Assembly (NCBI GenBank): GCA_041574955.1
Contig: JBFGNS010000060.1
Coordinates: forward strand, 1-23,856
Source of the DNA: CALZJC01 sp041574955
GTDB taxonomy: Bacteria > Acidobacteriota > Thermoanaerobaculia > Multivoradales > JAHEKO01
Reading direction: 5' to 3'
Length of the DNA: 23,856 nt
Made by a program: the position numbers and the translations under genes. Below are positions 15,193 through 23,168 of the stretch, piece after piece; within the stretch, counting starts at the first letter, position 1; each line of letters begins with the position of its first letter. The notes beneath the pieces were generated by a model. That model was not told the origin of the DNA and ran no database searches. It worked only from the letters and a program-made list of their open reading frames with translations.

Positions 15193-15862
15193 CCGCAGTG
15201 ATGGTGACGAACGGCTTGAGCTGGTAGCGGCCGTTGCCGGTCTTCTGGAGCGACTTCTCGGCGTCGAAGTCGACCGTCACCGAGGTGGTGCCGTCGGCCG
15301 CCACCTCGAACGGCCCGCCGGCGACCTTGATCTTTTCGCTGGGGATCTTGAGATCCCGCCGCTCGCCCGACTCGATCTCGACCACGTAGCTCTGCGACTC
15401 GTCGAGCAGCAGCTCGATGAACTGGTAGGTGCCGGCCTCGACCTCGTCCTGGCCGACGAGTGCGGTGACCCCGTCCTGCAGGGTCAGCAGGTCCACCAGC
15501 CCGAGGCCGCTGGCGAACCGCTCGACCGGCGAGCCGTCGCGCTTGACCTTGATCTCGGCGACGAACACCTGCAGCTCGGAGATCTCGTCGACCGGCGCGT
15601 CGGTCAGCCACAGCTTGAGCGTGCCGCGCCCGGGGGGCGCCGGGTCGTCGCCGCCACCGCCCGTCGGCGTGCTGGAGCCGCCGCCGGTGGGCTGCGAGCC
15701 GCCGGTCGTCTGACCGCCACCGGTAGCCGTGCCTCCGGCGCCGTCGGCGAGCGACGGCTGGGCGGCGGGCGACGTCGGCGAGCCGCCGCTGCAGCCGGCG
15801 GCAATCAGGATCAGCGCTGCCCACGGAATCAAGAGAGAGCTGGGCTTCCAGGGCTGGCTCAT
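15179..15862 (-). CDS. DUF4382 domain lipoprotein (227 aa)
   Basis: Envelope lipoprotein. The signal peptide ends in LIAAGC with lipid Cys24, followed by a long flexible Gly/Thr/Ser-rich linker (about 25-78) and a DUF4382 domain (about 80-225). That domain begins GTLKLWLTDAPVDEISELQVFVAEIKV-like and contains LVDLLTLQDG and GTYQFIELLLDES, all family hallmarks. The fold is a predicted beta-sandwich; the function is unknown. ATG 15862 is preceded by GAGGAGAA on the minus strand. A possible -10 TATCCT lies at 15951-15946. It appears monocistronic; the glycerate kinase gene upstream ends 169 bp away and the TetR gene converges on it. Confidence 0.88.
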   Translation of the reverse strand: MSQPWKPSSLLIPWAALILIAAGCSGGSPTSPAAQPSLADGAGGTATGGGQTTGGSQPTGGGSSTPTGGGGDDPAPPGRGTLKLWLTDAPVDEISELQVFVAEIKVKRDGSPVERFASGLGLVDLLTLQDGVTALVGQDEVEAGTYQFIELLLDESQSYVVEIESGERRDLKIPSEKIKVAGGPFEVAADGTTSVTVDFDAEKSLQKTGNGRYQLKPFVTITAVSLE

Positions 15863-15945
15863 AACGTGTTCTCCTCAACCCCCGGACCCGCCGGCGAACG
15901 GCGAGGCCGGGTGACGAGATCCCTCCCGGCTGAAACGACGCGGCG

Positions 15946-15951
15946 AGGATA
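15946..15951 (-). promoter_or_regulatory. Possible -10 element for the DUF4382 gene
   Basis: TATCCT on the minus strand, about 84 nt upstream of the ATG at 15862. No -35 match; weak support. Confidence 0.25.
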
Positions 15952-16031
15952 CGCCCCTGCCGGCACAGGCCCTATGCACTGTTCCACAGCCGCGGCAGCT
16001 CGACCACGGCAGACCACCGGGGCGTGGCAGA

Positions 16032-17336
16032 TCACCGGACCAGGACCACCTGGACGTCCATCACGTTGGTGCCGGTCGGCCCGGTGACGATGAGATCGCC
16101 CAGCGCGCGAAAGAACGAATAGGCGTCGTTGTCGGCCAGCGCCCGGCGGGGGTCGAGGCCGAGCTCTCTCGCCCGCGCGACGGTGGCGCCGTCGACCACG
16201 GCGCCGGCCGCGTCGGTGGGGCCGTCGATGCCGTCGGTGCCGGCCGAGGCCACCAGCACCCCGTCGCGACCGTCGAGCGCCAGCGCCGCGCCCAGCGCCA
16301 GCTCCTGGTTGCGCCCGCCGCGGCCCGAGCCGGTGACGGTGACGGTGGTCTCGCCCGCCGCCACCAGGCAGCTCGGCGGTCTGAGCGCCAGCGCCAGGGC
16401 GGCCAGCGCCCCGCCGGCGTGCCGCGCCTCGCCGGTGAGGGTGGTCGTCAGCAGCCGCGCCGCGTAGCCGCGGCGCGCCCCCTCGGCCACCGCCGCCTCG
16501 GCCGCCAGCCGGTTGTTGCCCACGATCTCCACCCGCACCCGCTCGAAGCACGGGTCGCCGGGCTTGGGGCTCTCCTCGCGCTCGCCGCGCGCGCCGCGCG
16601 CCAGCTCGTCGCGCACCGCCGCCGGCACCCGCTCCAGCACCCCCCGCCGCTCGAGCACCGCCCACGCCTCGGCGAAGGTGGTCGGATCGGGCGACACCGG
16701 CCCGGAGGCGATGACGTCGAGCGGGTCGCCCACCACGTCCGACAGCACCAGCGCCAGGACCGGCGCCGGCGCGGCGGCGCGCGCCAGCCGGCCGCCCTTC
16801 AACCGGTCCAGGTGCTTGCGGACCGCGTTCAGCTCGCCGATGGTGGCGCCGGCGCGCAGCAGGGCGTCGGTGGTCGCCTGCAGGTCGGCCAGCGACACCC
16901 CCTCGCTCGGCAGGGCCACGAGCGCCGAGCCGCCGCCCGAGACCAGGCACAGCAGCGCCTCCTCGGGCGCCAGACCGCCGGCCAGCTCGACAAGCGCCCG
17001 GCCGCCGGCGACGCTGCCCTCGTCGGGCACCGGGTGGCCGCCGACCACGGTCTCGACCCCGGGCGGCGCCGCTCCGCCTCCTGAGGGCACGGTCACCGCG
17101 ATGCCGCCCGCCAGCCGCTCCCCCAGCGCCGCCGCGGCGCCGCGCGCCATGGCCCGCGCCGCCTTGCCGATCGCCGCCAGCCGCACCGGGCCGTCGCCCG
17201 GCAGCGCCGCCGGCCGGCGCGCCAGAAACTCGCGCACCAGCCGCTCGGGCTCGACGGCGGCCACAGCCGCCTCGACGCACGCCCGTGCGTCGGCTCTCAG
17301 CCGCTCGGACGCCGTGCCGCCTGCCGGAGGTGCCAT
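16032..17336 (-). CDS. gckA: Glycerate 2-kinase, DUF4147/MOFRL family (434 aa)
   Basis: Cytosolic kinase phosphorylating D-glycerate to 2-phosphoglycerate with ATP. It has the class II glycerate kinase layout: an N-terminal DUF4147 domain with IGKAA (56-60), LVSGGGSALV (131-140) and NAVRKHLDRLKGG (170-182), and a C-terminal MOFRL domain with TGSGRGGRNQELAL (335-348), GTDGIDGPTDAAGA and GPTGTNVMD (419-427). Length matches ~430 aa. ATG 17336 is 39 nt after the stop of the dehydrogenase gene, placing it last in a three-gene operon. Context (aminotransferase, then hydroxyacid dehydrogenase, then glycerate kinase) fits a serine-to-2-phosphoglycerate route. The symbol gckA is used by analogy; ttuD is an alternative name in some genomes. 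Confidence 0.93.
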   Translation of the reverse strand: MAPPAGGTASERLRADARACVEAAVAAVEPERLVREFLARRPAALPGDGPVRLAAIGKAARAMARGAAAALGERLAGGIAVTVPSGGGAAPPGVETVVGGHPVPDEGSVAGGRALVELAGGLAPEEALLCLVSGGGSALVALPSEGVSLADLQATTDALLRAGATIGELNAVRKHLDRLKGGRLARAAAPAPVLALVLSDVVGDPLDVIASGPVSPDPTTFAEAWAVLERRGVLERVPAAVRDELARGARGEREESPKPGDPCFERVRVEIVGNNRLAAEAAVAEGARRGYAARLLTTTLTGEARHAGGALAALALALRPPSCLVAAGETTVTVTGSGRGGRNQELALGAALALDGRDGVLVASAGTDGIDGPTDAAGAVVDGATVARARELGLDPRRALADNDAYSFFRALGDLIVTGPTGTNVMDVQVVLVR

Positions 17337-17375
17337 CGCGGGCGCGCCGTCCGTGCGACCTGGTCGGCGCCGGTG

Positions 17376-18410
17376 CTAGCCCGCGCCGATCCGCCGCCGG
17401 TAGGCCTCGGTGTCGTAGACCTCGGGGTTGACCGGGTTGTCGGCCGGCTGGCGCGCCAGGAAGCGCAGCGCGTTGCCGGCCGCCATGGTCGCCATCTTGC
17501 CGCGGGTGTCGGCCGAGGCGCTGGCGACGTGCGGCAGCAGCACGACGTTGTCGAGCTCGGCCAGCCCGTCGGCCATCGCCGGCTCGTCCTCGTAGACGTC
17601 GAGCGCGGCGCCGGCGATCCAGCCCTCGCGCAGCGCTCGGACCAGCGCCTTCTCGTCCACCACCGGGCCGCGCGAAGCGTTGATCAGGTAGGCACCGCGC
17701 TTCATCGCGCGCAGCCGCGCCTCGTCGATCAGGTGGTGGGTCTCGTCGGTCAGCAGCGGATGGAGCGAGACGAAGTCGCTCTCGGCCAGCAGCTCGTCGA
17801 GCTCGGCCCAGTCGGCCAGCTCGGAGGCCTCGATCGCCTCGCGCGCGTACGGGTCGAACGCCAGCACCCTCATGTCGAACCCCACGGAGCGCTTGGCCAC
17901 CGCCTCGCCGATGCGGCCGTAGCCGATGATGCCGAGGGTCTTGCGCCGGCCGCTGGCGCCGGTGCCGACGTCGTCACCGAGCAGCAGGTTCGGGCCCCAG
18001 ATCTTGTACTTGCCGGCCACCATGTAGTTGTGGGCCTGCGGCACCCGCCGCGCCACCGCCATCAGCATCGCCCAGGTGAGGTCGGCGGTGGTCTCGGTCA
18101 GCACGCCCGGAGTGTTGGCGACCGGGATGCCCAGCTCGGTGGCGGCCTCGACGTCGATGTTGTTGAACCCCACCGCCATCTGCGCCACCCCCAGCAGCTC
18201 CGGGTTGGCCGACAGCACCTCGCGGTCGATCGGTTCGGTGAGAAGCGGCAGCAGCACGCGGCAGCTCCGGACGCCGGCGAGCAGCTCGTCGCGGGTCAGC
18301 CCGGCGTCCTCCTGCTGCTGGAAGACGGTGAGCTCCACGCCGGCCTCGCGCAGCAGCTCGAGCCCCGGCGCCGGGATCTTGCGGGTGATGAAGATGTCGA
18401 CGTCGCTCAC
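17376..18410 (-). CDS. D-2-hydroxyacid dehydrogenase, glyoxylate/hydroxypyruvate reductase type (344 aa)
   Basis: NAD(P)-dependent cytosolic dehydrogenase, most likely reducing hydroxypyruvate to D-glycerate (and glyoxylate to glycolate). The Rossmann motif is GIIGYGRIG (160-168). Catalytic residues are R247 (NASRGPVVDE), E276 (DVYEDEP) and H294 (LPHVASAS). The AVGFNNIDVEAA and NTPGVLTETTADL blocks match GyaR-type glyoxylate reductases; there is no ACT domain, against a SerA role. The start is GTG 18410, preceded by GGGAGGAGAG and overlapping the stop of the aminotransferase as GTGA, so the genes are translationally coupled. The glycerate 2-kinase follows 39 nt later, which strongly supports D-glycerate as product. 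Confidence 0.9.
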   Translation of the reverse strand: MSDVDIFITRKIPAPGLELLREAGVELTVFQQQEDAGLTRDELLAGVRSCRVLLPLLTEPIDREVLSANPELLGVAQMAVGFNNIDVEAATELGIPVANTPGVLTETTADLTWAMLMAVARRVPQAHNYMVAGKYKIWGPNLLLGDDVGTGASGRRKTLGIIGYGRIGEAVAKRSVGFDMRVLAFDPYAREAIEASELADWAELDELLAESDFVSLHPLLTDETHHLIDEARLRAMKRGAYLINASRGPVVDEKALVRALREGWIAGAALDVYEDEPAMADGLAELDNVVLLPHVASASADTRGKMATMAAGNALRFLARQPADNPVNPEVYDTEAYRRRIGAG

Positions 18411-19714
18411 GCTCTCTCCTCCCACAGCTTCTCCTCGCGCAGGAAGGCCGCGAACCCGTCGCGATCGGCGACGGCCCGCTCGATCCGCCCCACCCCTTCC
18501 TGGATCTGCTCCAGACCGGTGGCGATCGACAGCCTGAGGAAGTGCTGTCCCTCGGCGCCGATCGCGCCGAACGAGTTGCGGTCCATGGTCGCGACGCCGT
18601 AACGGTAGAGCAGGAACATCTGGAACATGTTGGACGGGCAGGTGCGGCGGCGCACCGCCTCGGGCAGCGCCGCGTGGGCCTCGATGACCCCCAGCCGGTC
18701 GCACGCCCCGCCGATGTTGGGAAAGACGTAGAACGCGCCCTTGGGGCGCTGGCAGCGCACGCCGTCGATGGCGTTGAGCGCCGGCACCACCCAGTCGCGG
18801 CGCCGCTCGAACGCCTCGACCATGCGCGCCACGGCGGCGGCGCTCTCGGGGCTCTCGTAGGCGGCCCGCCCCGCCTCCTGGATGAACGGCGGCACGCACG
18901 AGACCACGTTGATGTTGAGCTGCTTGAAGATCGACGCCTCCCGGCGGGTGGGCAGCACCGCCCAGCCCAGCCGCCAGCCGGTCATCGCGAACCCCTTGGA
19001 GTGGCCGCTCACCAGCACGGTGCGCTCGACCATGCCGTCGTGGGTGGCGATCGTGTAGTGGCGCTCGCCGTCGAACAGGATGTGCTCGTAGACCTCGTCG
19101 GTGTAGACCCGCACGTCGGGCGGGCAGCGCTCGCGCACCACCCGCGCGATGCCCTCCAGCACCTCGTCCGACAGCACGCCGCCGGTCGGATTGGAGGGCG
19201 AGTTGAGGATGATCAGCTTGGTGCGGTCGCTGACCAGCGCCGCCAGGTCGTCGGGGGTGAAGGCGAAGCCGCTCTCCTCGGACAGGTGGAGCGGCCGCGG
19301 CTCGGCGCCGACGTAGGTGACCCACGACTCGTAGATCGGAAAGCCCGGGCTGGGGTAGATCACCTCGTCGCCGGGCTCGACGTAGGTCTGGAAGGTGTAG
19401 CTGATCGGCGGCTTGGCGCCGGGCGTCACCACCACCCGGTCGGGGTCGACCGCCAGGCCGCGCGTCGCCTCGACGTGGCGGGCGATCGCCTCGCGCAGCG
19501 GCCGGATGCCGGCCGGGTCGCAGTAGTGCGAGTTGCCGGCCGCGATCTGCTCCATGCCGACCCGGTTGATGTGCTCGGCCGAGTTGAAATCGGGCTCGCC
19601 GAGGTTGAACTTGACCACGTCGATCCCGCGCGCGCTCACCCGCGCGATGTCCTCGCCCAGCTTGAAGGCGTTCTCGGTTCCGAGGGCGTCGATGCGCTGC
19701 GCCAGGAGGGGCAT
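18407..19714 (-). CDS. Class I/II PLP-dependent aminotransferase (435 aa)
   Basis: Cytosolic fold-type I aminotransferase. Motifs: FNLGEPDF (36-43), NSPSNPTGG (171-179), the aspartate binding the PLP nitrogen D206 (YTDEVYE), PLP lysine K240 (SGHSKGFAMTGWRLGW) and carboxylate-binding R394 (FLRLSIA). Length is somewhat above the ~400-aa norm owing to an insert around 357-390 (TCPSNMFQMFLLYRYG). The amino donor is not determined by sequence; its position as first gene of an operon with hydroxyacid dehydrogenase and glycerate 2-kinase suggests serine (or alanine) transamination to hydroxypyruvate. Promoter TTGACC-18-TAGAAT lies 46 nt upstream. No Shine-Dalgarno precedes ATG 19714. Aspartate/aromatic transaminase remains possible. 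Confidence 0.88.
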   Translation of the reverse strand: MPLLAQRIDALGTENAFKLGEDIARVSARGIDVVKFNLGEPDFNSAEHINRVGMEQIAAGNSHYCDPAGIRPLREAIARHVEATRGLAVDPDRVVVTPGAKPPISYTFQTYVEPGDEVIYPSPGFPIYESWVTYVGAEPRPLHLSEESGFAFTPDDLAALVSDRTKLIILNSPSNPTGGVLSDEVLEGIARVVRERCPPDVRVYTDEVYEHILFDGERHYTIATHDGMVERTVLVSGHSKGFAMTGWRLGWAVLPTRREASIFKQLNINVVSCVPPFIQEAGRAAYESPESAAAVARMVEAFERRRDWVVPALNAIDGVRCQRPKGAFYVFPNIGGACDRLGVIEAHAALPEAVRRRTCPSNMFQMFLLYRYGVATMDRNSFGAIGAEGQHFLRLSIATGLEQIQEGVGRIERAVADRDGFAAFLREEKLWEERA

Positions 19715-19759
19715 GGGGAGCCGGCCGCGAAAGCCGCGGCCCGGGAAGGGCTGCCGACG

Positions 19760-19789
19760 ATTCTAGGTGGCGCCGCGGACGGGGGTCAA
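19760..19789 (-). promoter_or_regulatory. Promoter of the aminotransferase-dehydrogenase-kinase operon
   Basis: On the minus strand, TTGACC (19789-19784), an 18-nt spacer, and TAGAAT (19765-19760); each hexamer matches five of six consensus bases. Expected leader is ~40 nt. Confidence 0.7.
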
Positions 19790-19805
19790 ATACCAAGCGG
19801 CGGCC

Positions 19806-19834
19806 TTGTGGGGGCGTGTCCGGTGCGACACAAT
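19806..19834 (+). promoter_or_regulatory. Putative promoter of the S9 peptidase
   Basis: TTGTGG (19806-19811), a 17-nt spacer, and CACAAT (19829-19834). It lies downstream of the longest open start (19816), supporting the GTG at 19897 as true start. Confidence 0.4.
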
Positions 19835-19896
19835 GGCGGCTCTTACCCCTCCGCGGCTCGCCTGCGGAGGCCACCACGACATCGGGAGGGTGCACC

Positions 19897-22038
19897 GTGC
19901 GTTCCGAAATCGCCTGTCTCGCCCTGGGGCTGGGGGTACTCGCCCTCGCCTGCTCCTCGCGCAAAGCCGAGCTGCAGCAGGCGGCGGCCCCTGAACCGCC
20001 GCGCGCCGAGGCGCGGCCGACCGAGCTCGAGAAGCACGGGCACGTGCGGGTCGACCCGTACTACTGGCTGCGCGAGCGCGACAACCCCGAGGTGATCGCC
20101 TATCTCGAGGCCGAGAACGCCTACCTCGACGGCGTCCTGGGACATACCGACGCCATGCAGGGAGAGCTGTTCGACGAGATCGTCGGCCGGATCAAGCAGG
20201 ACGACGAGTCGGTGCCGTACGAGGACGGCGGCTACTACTACTACTGGCGCTACCCGGAGGGCGGGGAGTACCGCATCTACGCCCGGCGCCAGGGCTCGCT
20301 CGACGCTCCCGAGCAGGTGATGGTCGACGGCAACCAGATGGCCGAAGGCCACGAGTTCTTCTCGCTGCGCGGCCTCGACGCGAGCCCCGGGCACGACCTG
20401 CTGGCCTACGCCGTCGACACCGTCGGGCGGCGCAAGTACACGCTCAAGTTCCGCGACCTGGCCACCGGTCGGGACCTGCCGGACACCATCGCCGAGGTCA
20501 CCGGCAACGGCGCCTGGGCCAACGACAACAAGAGCTACTTCTACACCAAGCAGGACCCCGAGACCCTGCGCTGGCACCGGGTCTACAGGCACGTCCTGGG
20601 CACCGACCCGGCCGAGGACGAGCTGGTCTACGAGGAGCTCGACGAGGAGTTCTCGAGCTACGTCACCAAGACCAAGTCGAAGCGCTACCTGCTGATCGTC
20701 TCCGACCAGACGCTCTCTTCGGAGGTGCGCTACCTCGACGCCGACCGGCCCGGTGACCAGCCCAAGGTGTTCCTCGAGCGCGAGCCCGACCACGAGTATT
20801 CGATCGACCACTTCGGCGACCGCTTCCTGGTGCGCACCAACTGGCAGGCCAAGAACTTCCGCCTGATGGAGGCACCGATCGGCAGCCGCGGCAAGGGCAG
20901 CTGGCGCCCGCTCATCCCCCACCGCGACGACGTCTATCTCGGCAGTTTCGAGGTCTTCCAGAACCACCTGGTGGTGTCGGAGCGCAGGGAAGGGCTGATC
21001 CGCATGCGGGTCCGGCCGTGGGACGGCAGCCCCGAGCACTACCTGGACTTCGGCGAGCCGGCCTACCTGGCCTACTTCTCCGACAACCCGAAGATGGACA
21101 CCACGGTGCTGCGTTACGGCTACACCTCGCTCACCACCCCCAACTCGGTGTTCGACTACGACATGAACACCCGGCAGAAGACGCTGCTCAAGGAGGAGGA
21201 GGTGCTGGGCTCCTTCGACAAGGCCGACTACCGCACCGAGCGGCTCCACGCCACCGCCGCCGACGGCACCAAGGTGCCGATCTCGCTGGTCTACCGCCGC
21301 AACCTGTTCCACGGCGACGGCTCGAACCCGCTGCTGCTCTACGGCTACGGCTCCTACGGCGCGTCGATCGACGCCTCGTTCCGCTCCGACCGCCTGAGCC
21401 TGCTCGACCGCGGCTTCGTCTACGCCATCGCCCACATCCGCGGCGGCCAGGAGATGGGGCGCCAGTGGTACGAGGACGGCAAGCTGCTCAAGAAGAAGAA
21501 CACCTTCACCGACTTCATCGACTGCGCCCGCTTCCTGGTCGACCGCCGCTTCACCAGCCCCGACCGCCTGTTCGCCTACGGCGGCAGCGCCGGAGGTCTG
21601 CTGATGGGCGCCGTCACCAACATGGCGCCGGAGCTGTTCACCGGCATCGTCAGCAGGGTGCCGTTCGTCGACGTCGTGACCACCATGCTCGACGACGACA
21701 TCCCGCTCACCACCAGCGAGTACGACGAGTGGGGCAACCCCAACGAGAAGGAGTACTACGACTACATCCTCTCGTACTCGCCCTACGACAACGTCGAAGC
21801 GCGCGCCTACCCCCACCTCCTGGTCACCACCGGCCTGCACGACTCCCAGGTCCAGTACTGGGAGCCGGCCAAGTACGTCGCCAAGATGCGGGCGCTCAAG
21901 ACCGACGACAACCTGTTGCTACTGAAGACCGACATGGGCGCCGGCCACGGCGGCGCCAGCGGCCGCTTCAAGCGCCACCGCGAAACGGCGCTGATCTACG
22001 CCTTCCTGCTCGATCTGGCGCCGCCGGTGCCCGCATGA
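19897..22038 (+). CDS. S9 prolyl oligopeptidase family, oligopeptidase B-like lipoprotein (713 aa)
   Basis: Serine peptidase of the prolyl-oligopeptidase/oligopeptidase B group that cuts short peptides, in OpB after basic residues. An N-terminal beta-propeller (about 45-450) is followed by an alpha/beta-hydrolase domain with Ser564 (YGGSAGG), Asp649 (GLHDSQV) and His684 (GAGHGGASGR). GYGSYG and AHIRGGQEMGRQWYEDGK are characteristic of OpB. Unlike cytosolic E. coli PtrB, it begins with a lipoprotein-like signal (LALACSS, Cys19), implying a periplasmic or surface location. The start is GTG 19897, with GGGAGGG at 19884-19890 and the signal peptide beginning there. Divergent from the serine-catabolic operon and likely part of peptide scavenging. 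Confidence 0.93.
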   Translation: MRSEIACLALGLGVLALACSSRKAELQQAAAPEPPRAEARPTELEKHGHVRVDPYYWLRERDNPEVIAYLEAENAYLDGVLGHTDAMQGELFDEIVGRIKQDDESVPYEDGGYYYYWRYPEGGEYRIYARRQGSLDAPEQVMVDGNQMAEGHEFFSLRGLDASPGHDLLAYAVDTVGRRKYTLKFRDLATGRDLPDTIAEVTGNGAWANDNKSYFYTKQDPETLRWHRVYRHVLGTDPAEDELVYEELDEEFSSYVTKTKSKRYLLIVSDQTLSSEVRYLDADRPGDQPKVFLEREPDHEYSIDHFGDRFLVRTNWQAKNFRLMEAPIGSRGKGSWRPLIPHRDDVYLGSFEVFQNHLVVSERREGLIRMRVRPWDGSPEHYLDFGEPAYLAYFSDNPKMDTTVLRYGYTSLTTPNSVFDYDMNTRQKTLLKEEEVLGSFDKADYRTERLHATAADGTKVPISLVYRRNLFHGDGSNPLLLYGYGSYGASIDASFRSDRLSLLDRGFVYAIAHIRGGQEMGRQWYEDGKLLKKKNTFTDFIDCARFLVDRRFTSPDRLFAYGGSAGGLLMGAVTNMAPELFTGIVSRVPFVDVVTTMLDDDIPLTTSEYDEWGNPNEKEYYDYILSYSPYDNVEARAYPHLLVTTGLHDSQVQYWEPAKYVAKMRALKTDDNLLLLKTDMGAGHGGASGRFKRHRETALIYAFLLDLAPPVPA

Positions 22039-22111
22039 GCTAGACCGGCTCGAGCGGCGGTGCCGGCATGAGCGGCGCGAGCCCCCGAACCCCACGGCAG
22101 AGGAGCCGAGC

Positions 22112-22501
22112 ATGAGCGACGAGAACCCCAAGGCCCCCATCGGCTCCGTCGGTTGGATCGACCTGACGGTCGACGACGCCGACACCGTGCGCGACTTCTA
22201 CGCCGCCGTCACCGGCTGGCGCCCCGAGCCGCTCGACATGGGCGGCTACAGCGACTACAACATGGTCGCCCCCGGCACCGGCGAGCCCACCGCCGGCGTC
22301 TGCCACGCGCGCGGCGGCAATGCCGGAATGCCTCCGGCCTGGCTGATCTACATCGTCGTCGAAGACCTCGACCAGAGCCTCGCGAGCTGCCAGGAGCTGG
22401 GCGGCGAAGTGGTGTCGGGGCCGCGGCAGATGGGCAAGGACCGGTACTGCGTGATCCGCGACCCGGCAGGGGCGTTCGCGGCGTTGTATCAGCAGGGGTA
22501 G
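22112..22501 (+). CDS. VOC (glyoxalase/bleomycin-resistance) superfamily protein (129 aa)
   Basis: Small protein with one complete vicinal-oxygen-chelate domain made of two beta-alpha-beta-beta-beta units: GSVGWIDLTVDDADTVRDFYAAVTGW (11-36) and WLIYIVVEDLDQSLASCQELGG (77-98), ending CVIRDPAGAFAALYQ. Such proteins bind a metal and act as isomerases, dioxygenases or resistance proteins; the D-F-Y-x-x-V-T-G-W start is typical of the hydroxylase-linked VOC group. The specific substrate cannot be told. ATG 22112 is preceded by GAGGAG (22100-22105). It stands 73 nt after the S9 peptidase gene, perhaps as the last gene of its transcript. It is the last gene with the GC-rich style of the window. Confidence 0.88.
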   Translation: MSDENPKAPIGSVGWIDLTVDDADTVRDFYAAVTGWRPEPLDMGGYSDYNMVAPGTGEPTAGVCHARGGNAGMPPAWLIYIVVEDLDQSLASCQELGGEVVSGPRQMGKDRYCVIRDPAGAFAALYQQG

Positions 22502-22557
22502 GAACGGCGCACAAGCCAGAGCAGACCGGCGCATGCGTCGGCATCCAGACCTCGAAC

Positions 22558-22596
22558 CGGCCGCTGCCCGGCCGCATCGGCGCGCAGGCTGCGCCG
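22558..22596 (+). terminator. Two consecutive GC-rich hairpins after the VOC gene
   Basis: CGGCCG-ctgcc-CGGCCG (22558-22574) and CGGCGC-gcaggct-GCGCCG (22578-22596), 57 nt after the stop. Neither has a T-tract, so termination is only a possibility. Confidence 0.3.
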
Positions 22597-22624
22597 GCTC
22601 CAACGCCGTGACGCCACGATCGTC

Positions 22625-22969
22625 ATGAAACCGCGCCCGGCCCACTCCGACAGGGGCCTCCTGAAGCTGCTGACGAAGAGCTGGGTCTACCGCCTGCAGA
22701 AGCGCCTCGTCGGATATCGAATCAGCCGCTCGACCCGTTGGTGGTTCCTGTTGGTCTCGAGAGGAAGCCAAAGGCATCAGGTTGCGGGGCGGCTGGGCGA
22801 CGCCGGTGCAAGGCGTCTTGTCGACTGCTACGATGGGTTGATTGACCTTTCCGGCCTCAATAGACACTGGCGCCACCAGATTGTCGACAATAGGGCTGAC
22901 ACATCTGGCACTATGCGTGCCCTGGTGGAAGGTTTCAAGTCGGAGCCGACTCCGGCAGCTGGTTTGTAG
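22625..22969 (+). CDS. Doubtful hypothetical protein (114 aa)
   Basis: An open frame beginning MKPRPAHSDR with no ribosome binding site and no recognisable domain. The predicted protein is basic, with a cluster of aromatic and Arg residues around 30-50 (RSTRWWFLLVSRG) and no signal peptide. Codon use is GC-rich in the first ~35 codons, then drifts to mixed third positions, suggesting either non-coding DNA or a join between native and foreign sequence. It could be a remnant of a longer gene. I list it only because nothing else fills the gap. Confidence 0.25.
   Translation: MKPRPAHSDRGLLKLLTKSWVYRLQKRLVGYRISRSTRWWFLLVSRGSQRHQVAGRLGDAGARRLVDCYDGLIDLSGLNRHWRHQIVDNRADTSGTMRALVEGFKSEPTPAAGL
22880..22891. 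promoter_or_regulatory. Perfect 12-bp palindrome
   Basis: ATTGTCGACAAT, of the TTGT-N2-ACAA form bound by some GntR-type regulators. No regulator or clear target gene is adjacent. Confidence 0.25.
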
Positions 22970-23168
22970 TTCCCGGACAAGCCACCGCCGCTGCCTTAGT
23001 CCTGCCCATTATCTGCCGCCCAACGGCCCGCCCGCGCGGACATGGGAGCGCAACGCGTTCACCGACGGGCGGTCTGGGAACCGAGTGCCAAGCGAATGGG
23101 ACACTCGAAGCTAGTGCACACTCAGGGAGCTTACTGCTCTGATTCTCCTGCGATCAGGGTTAGGTGAA

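Larger units (their letters stand above)
22502..23168. other. Gene-poor stretch with falling GC content
   Basis: 667 bp without a confident gene. From about 22720 onwards G/C at third positions drops and A/T-rich words appear, unlike everything upstream. It holds two GC hairpins (22558-22596), a weak 114-aa open frame (22625-22969), a perfect 12-bp palindrome (22880-22891) and nothing else I can name. Confidence 0.6.

Noticed and set aside
18411..19964. Fusion of the dehydrogenase with upstream sequence in one open frame
   Set aside because: The frame is open through the aminotransferase region only as a shadow; the dehydrogenase has its own GTG, strong ribosome binding site and family-typical N-terminus.
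23018..23165. Integron attC-like site (GCCCAAC at 23018 and GTTAGGT at 23159)
   Set aside because: Both 7-mers fit the degenerate core motifs, but the span is 148 bp, the cores are not complementary to each other, no inner paired boxes were found and no second site follows the gene.
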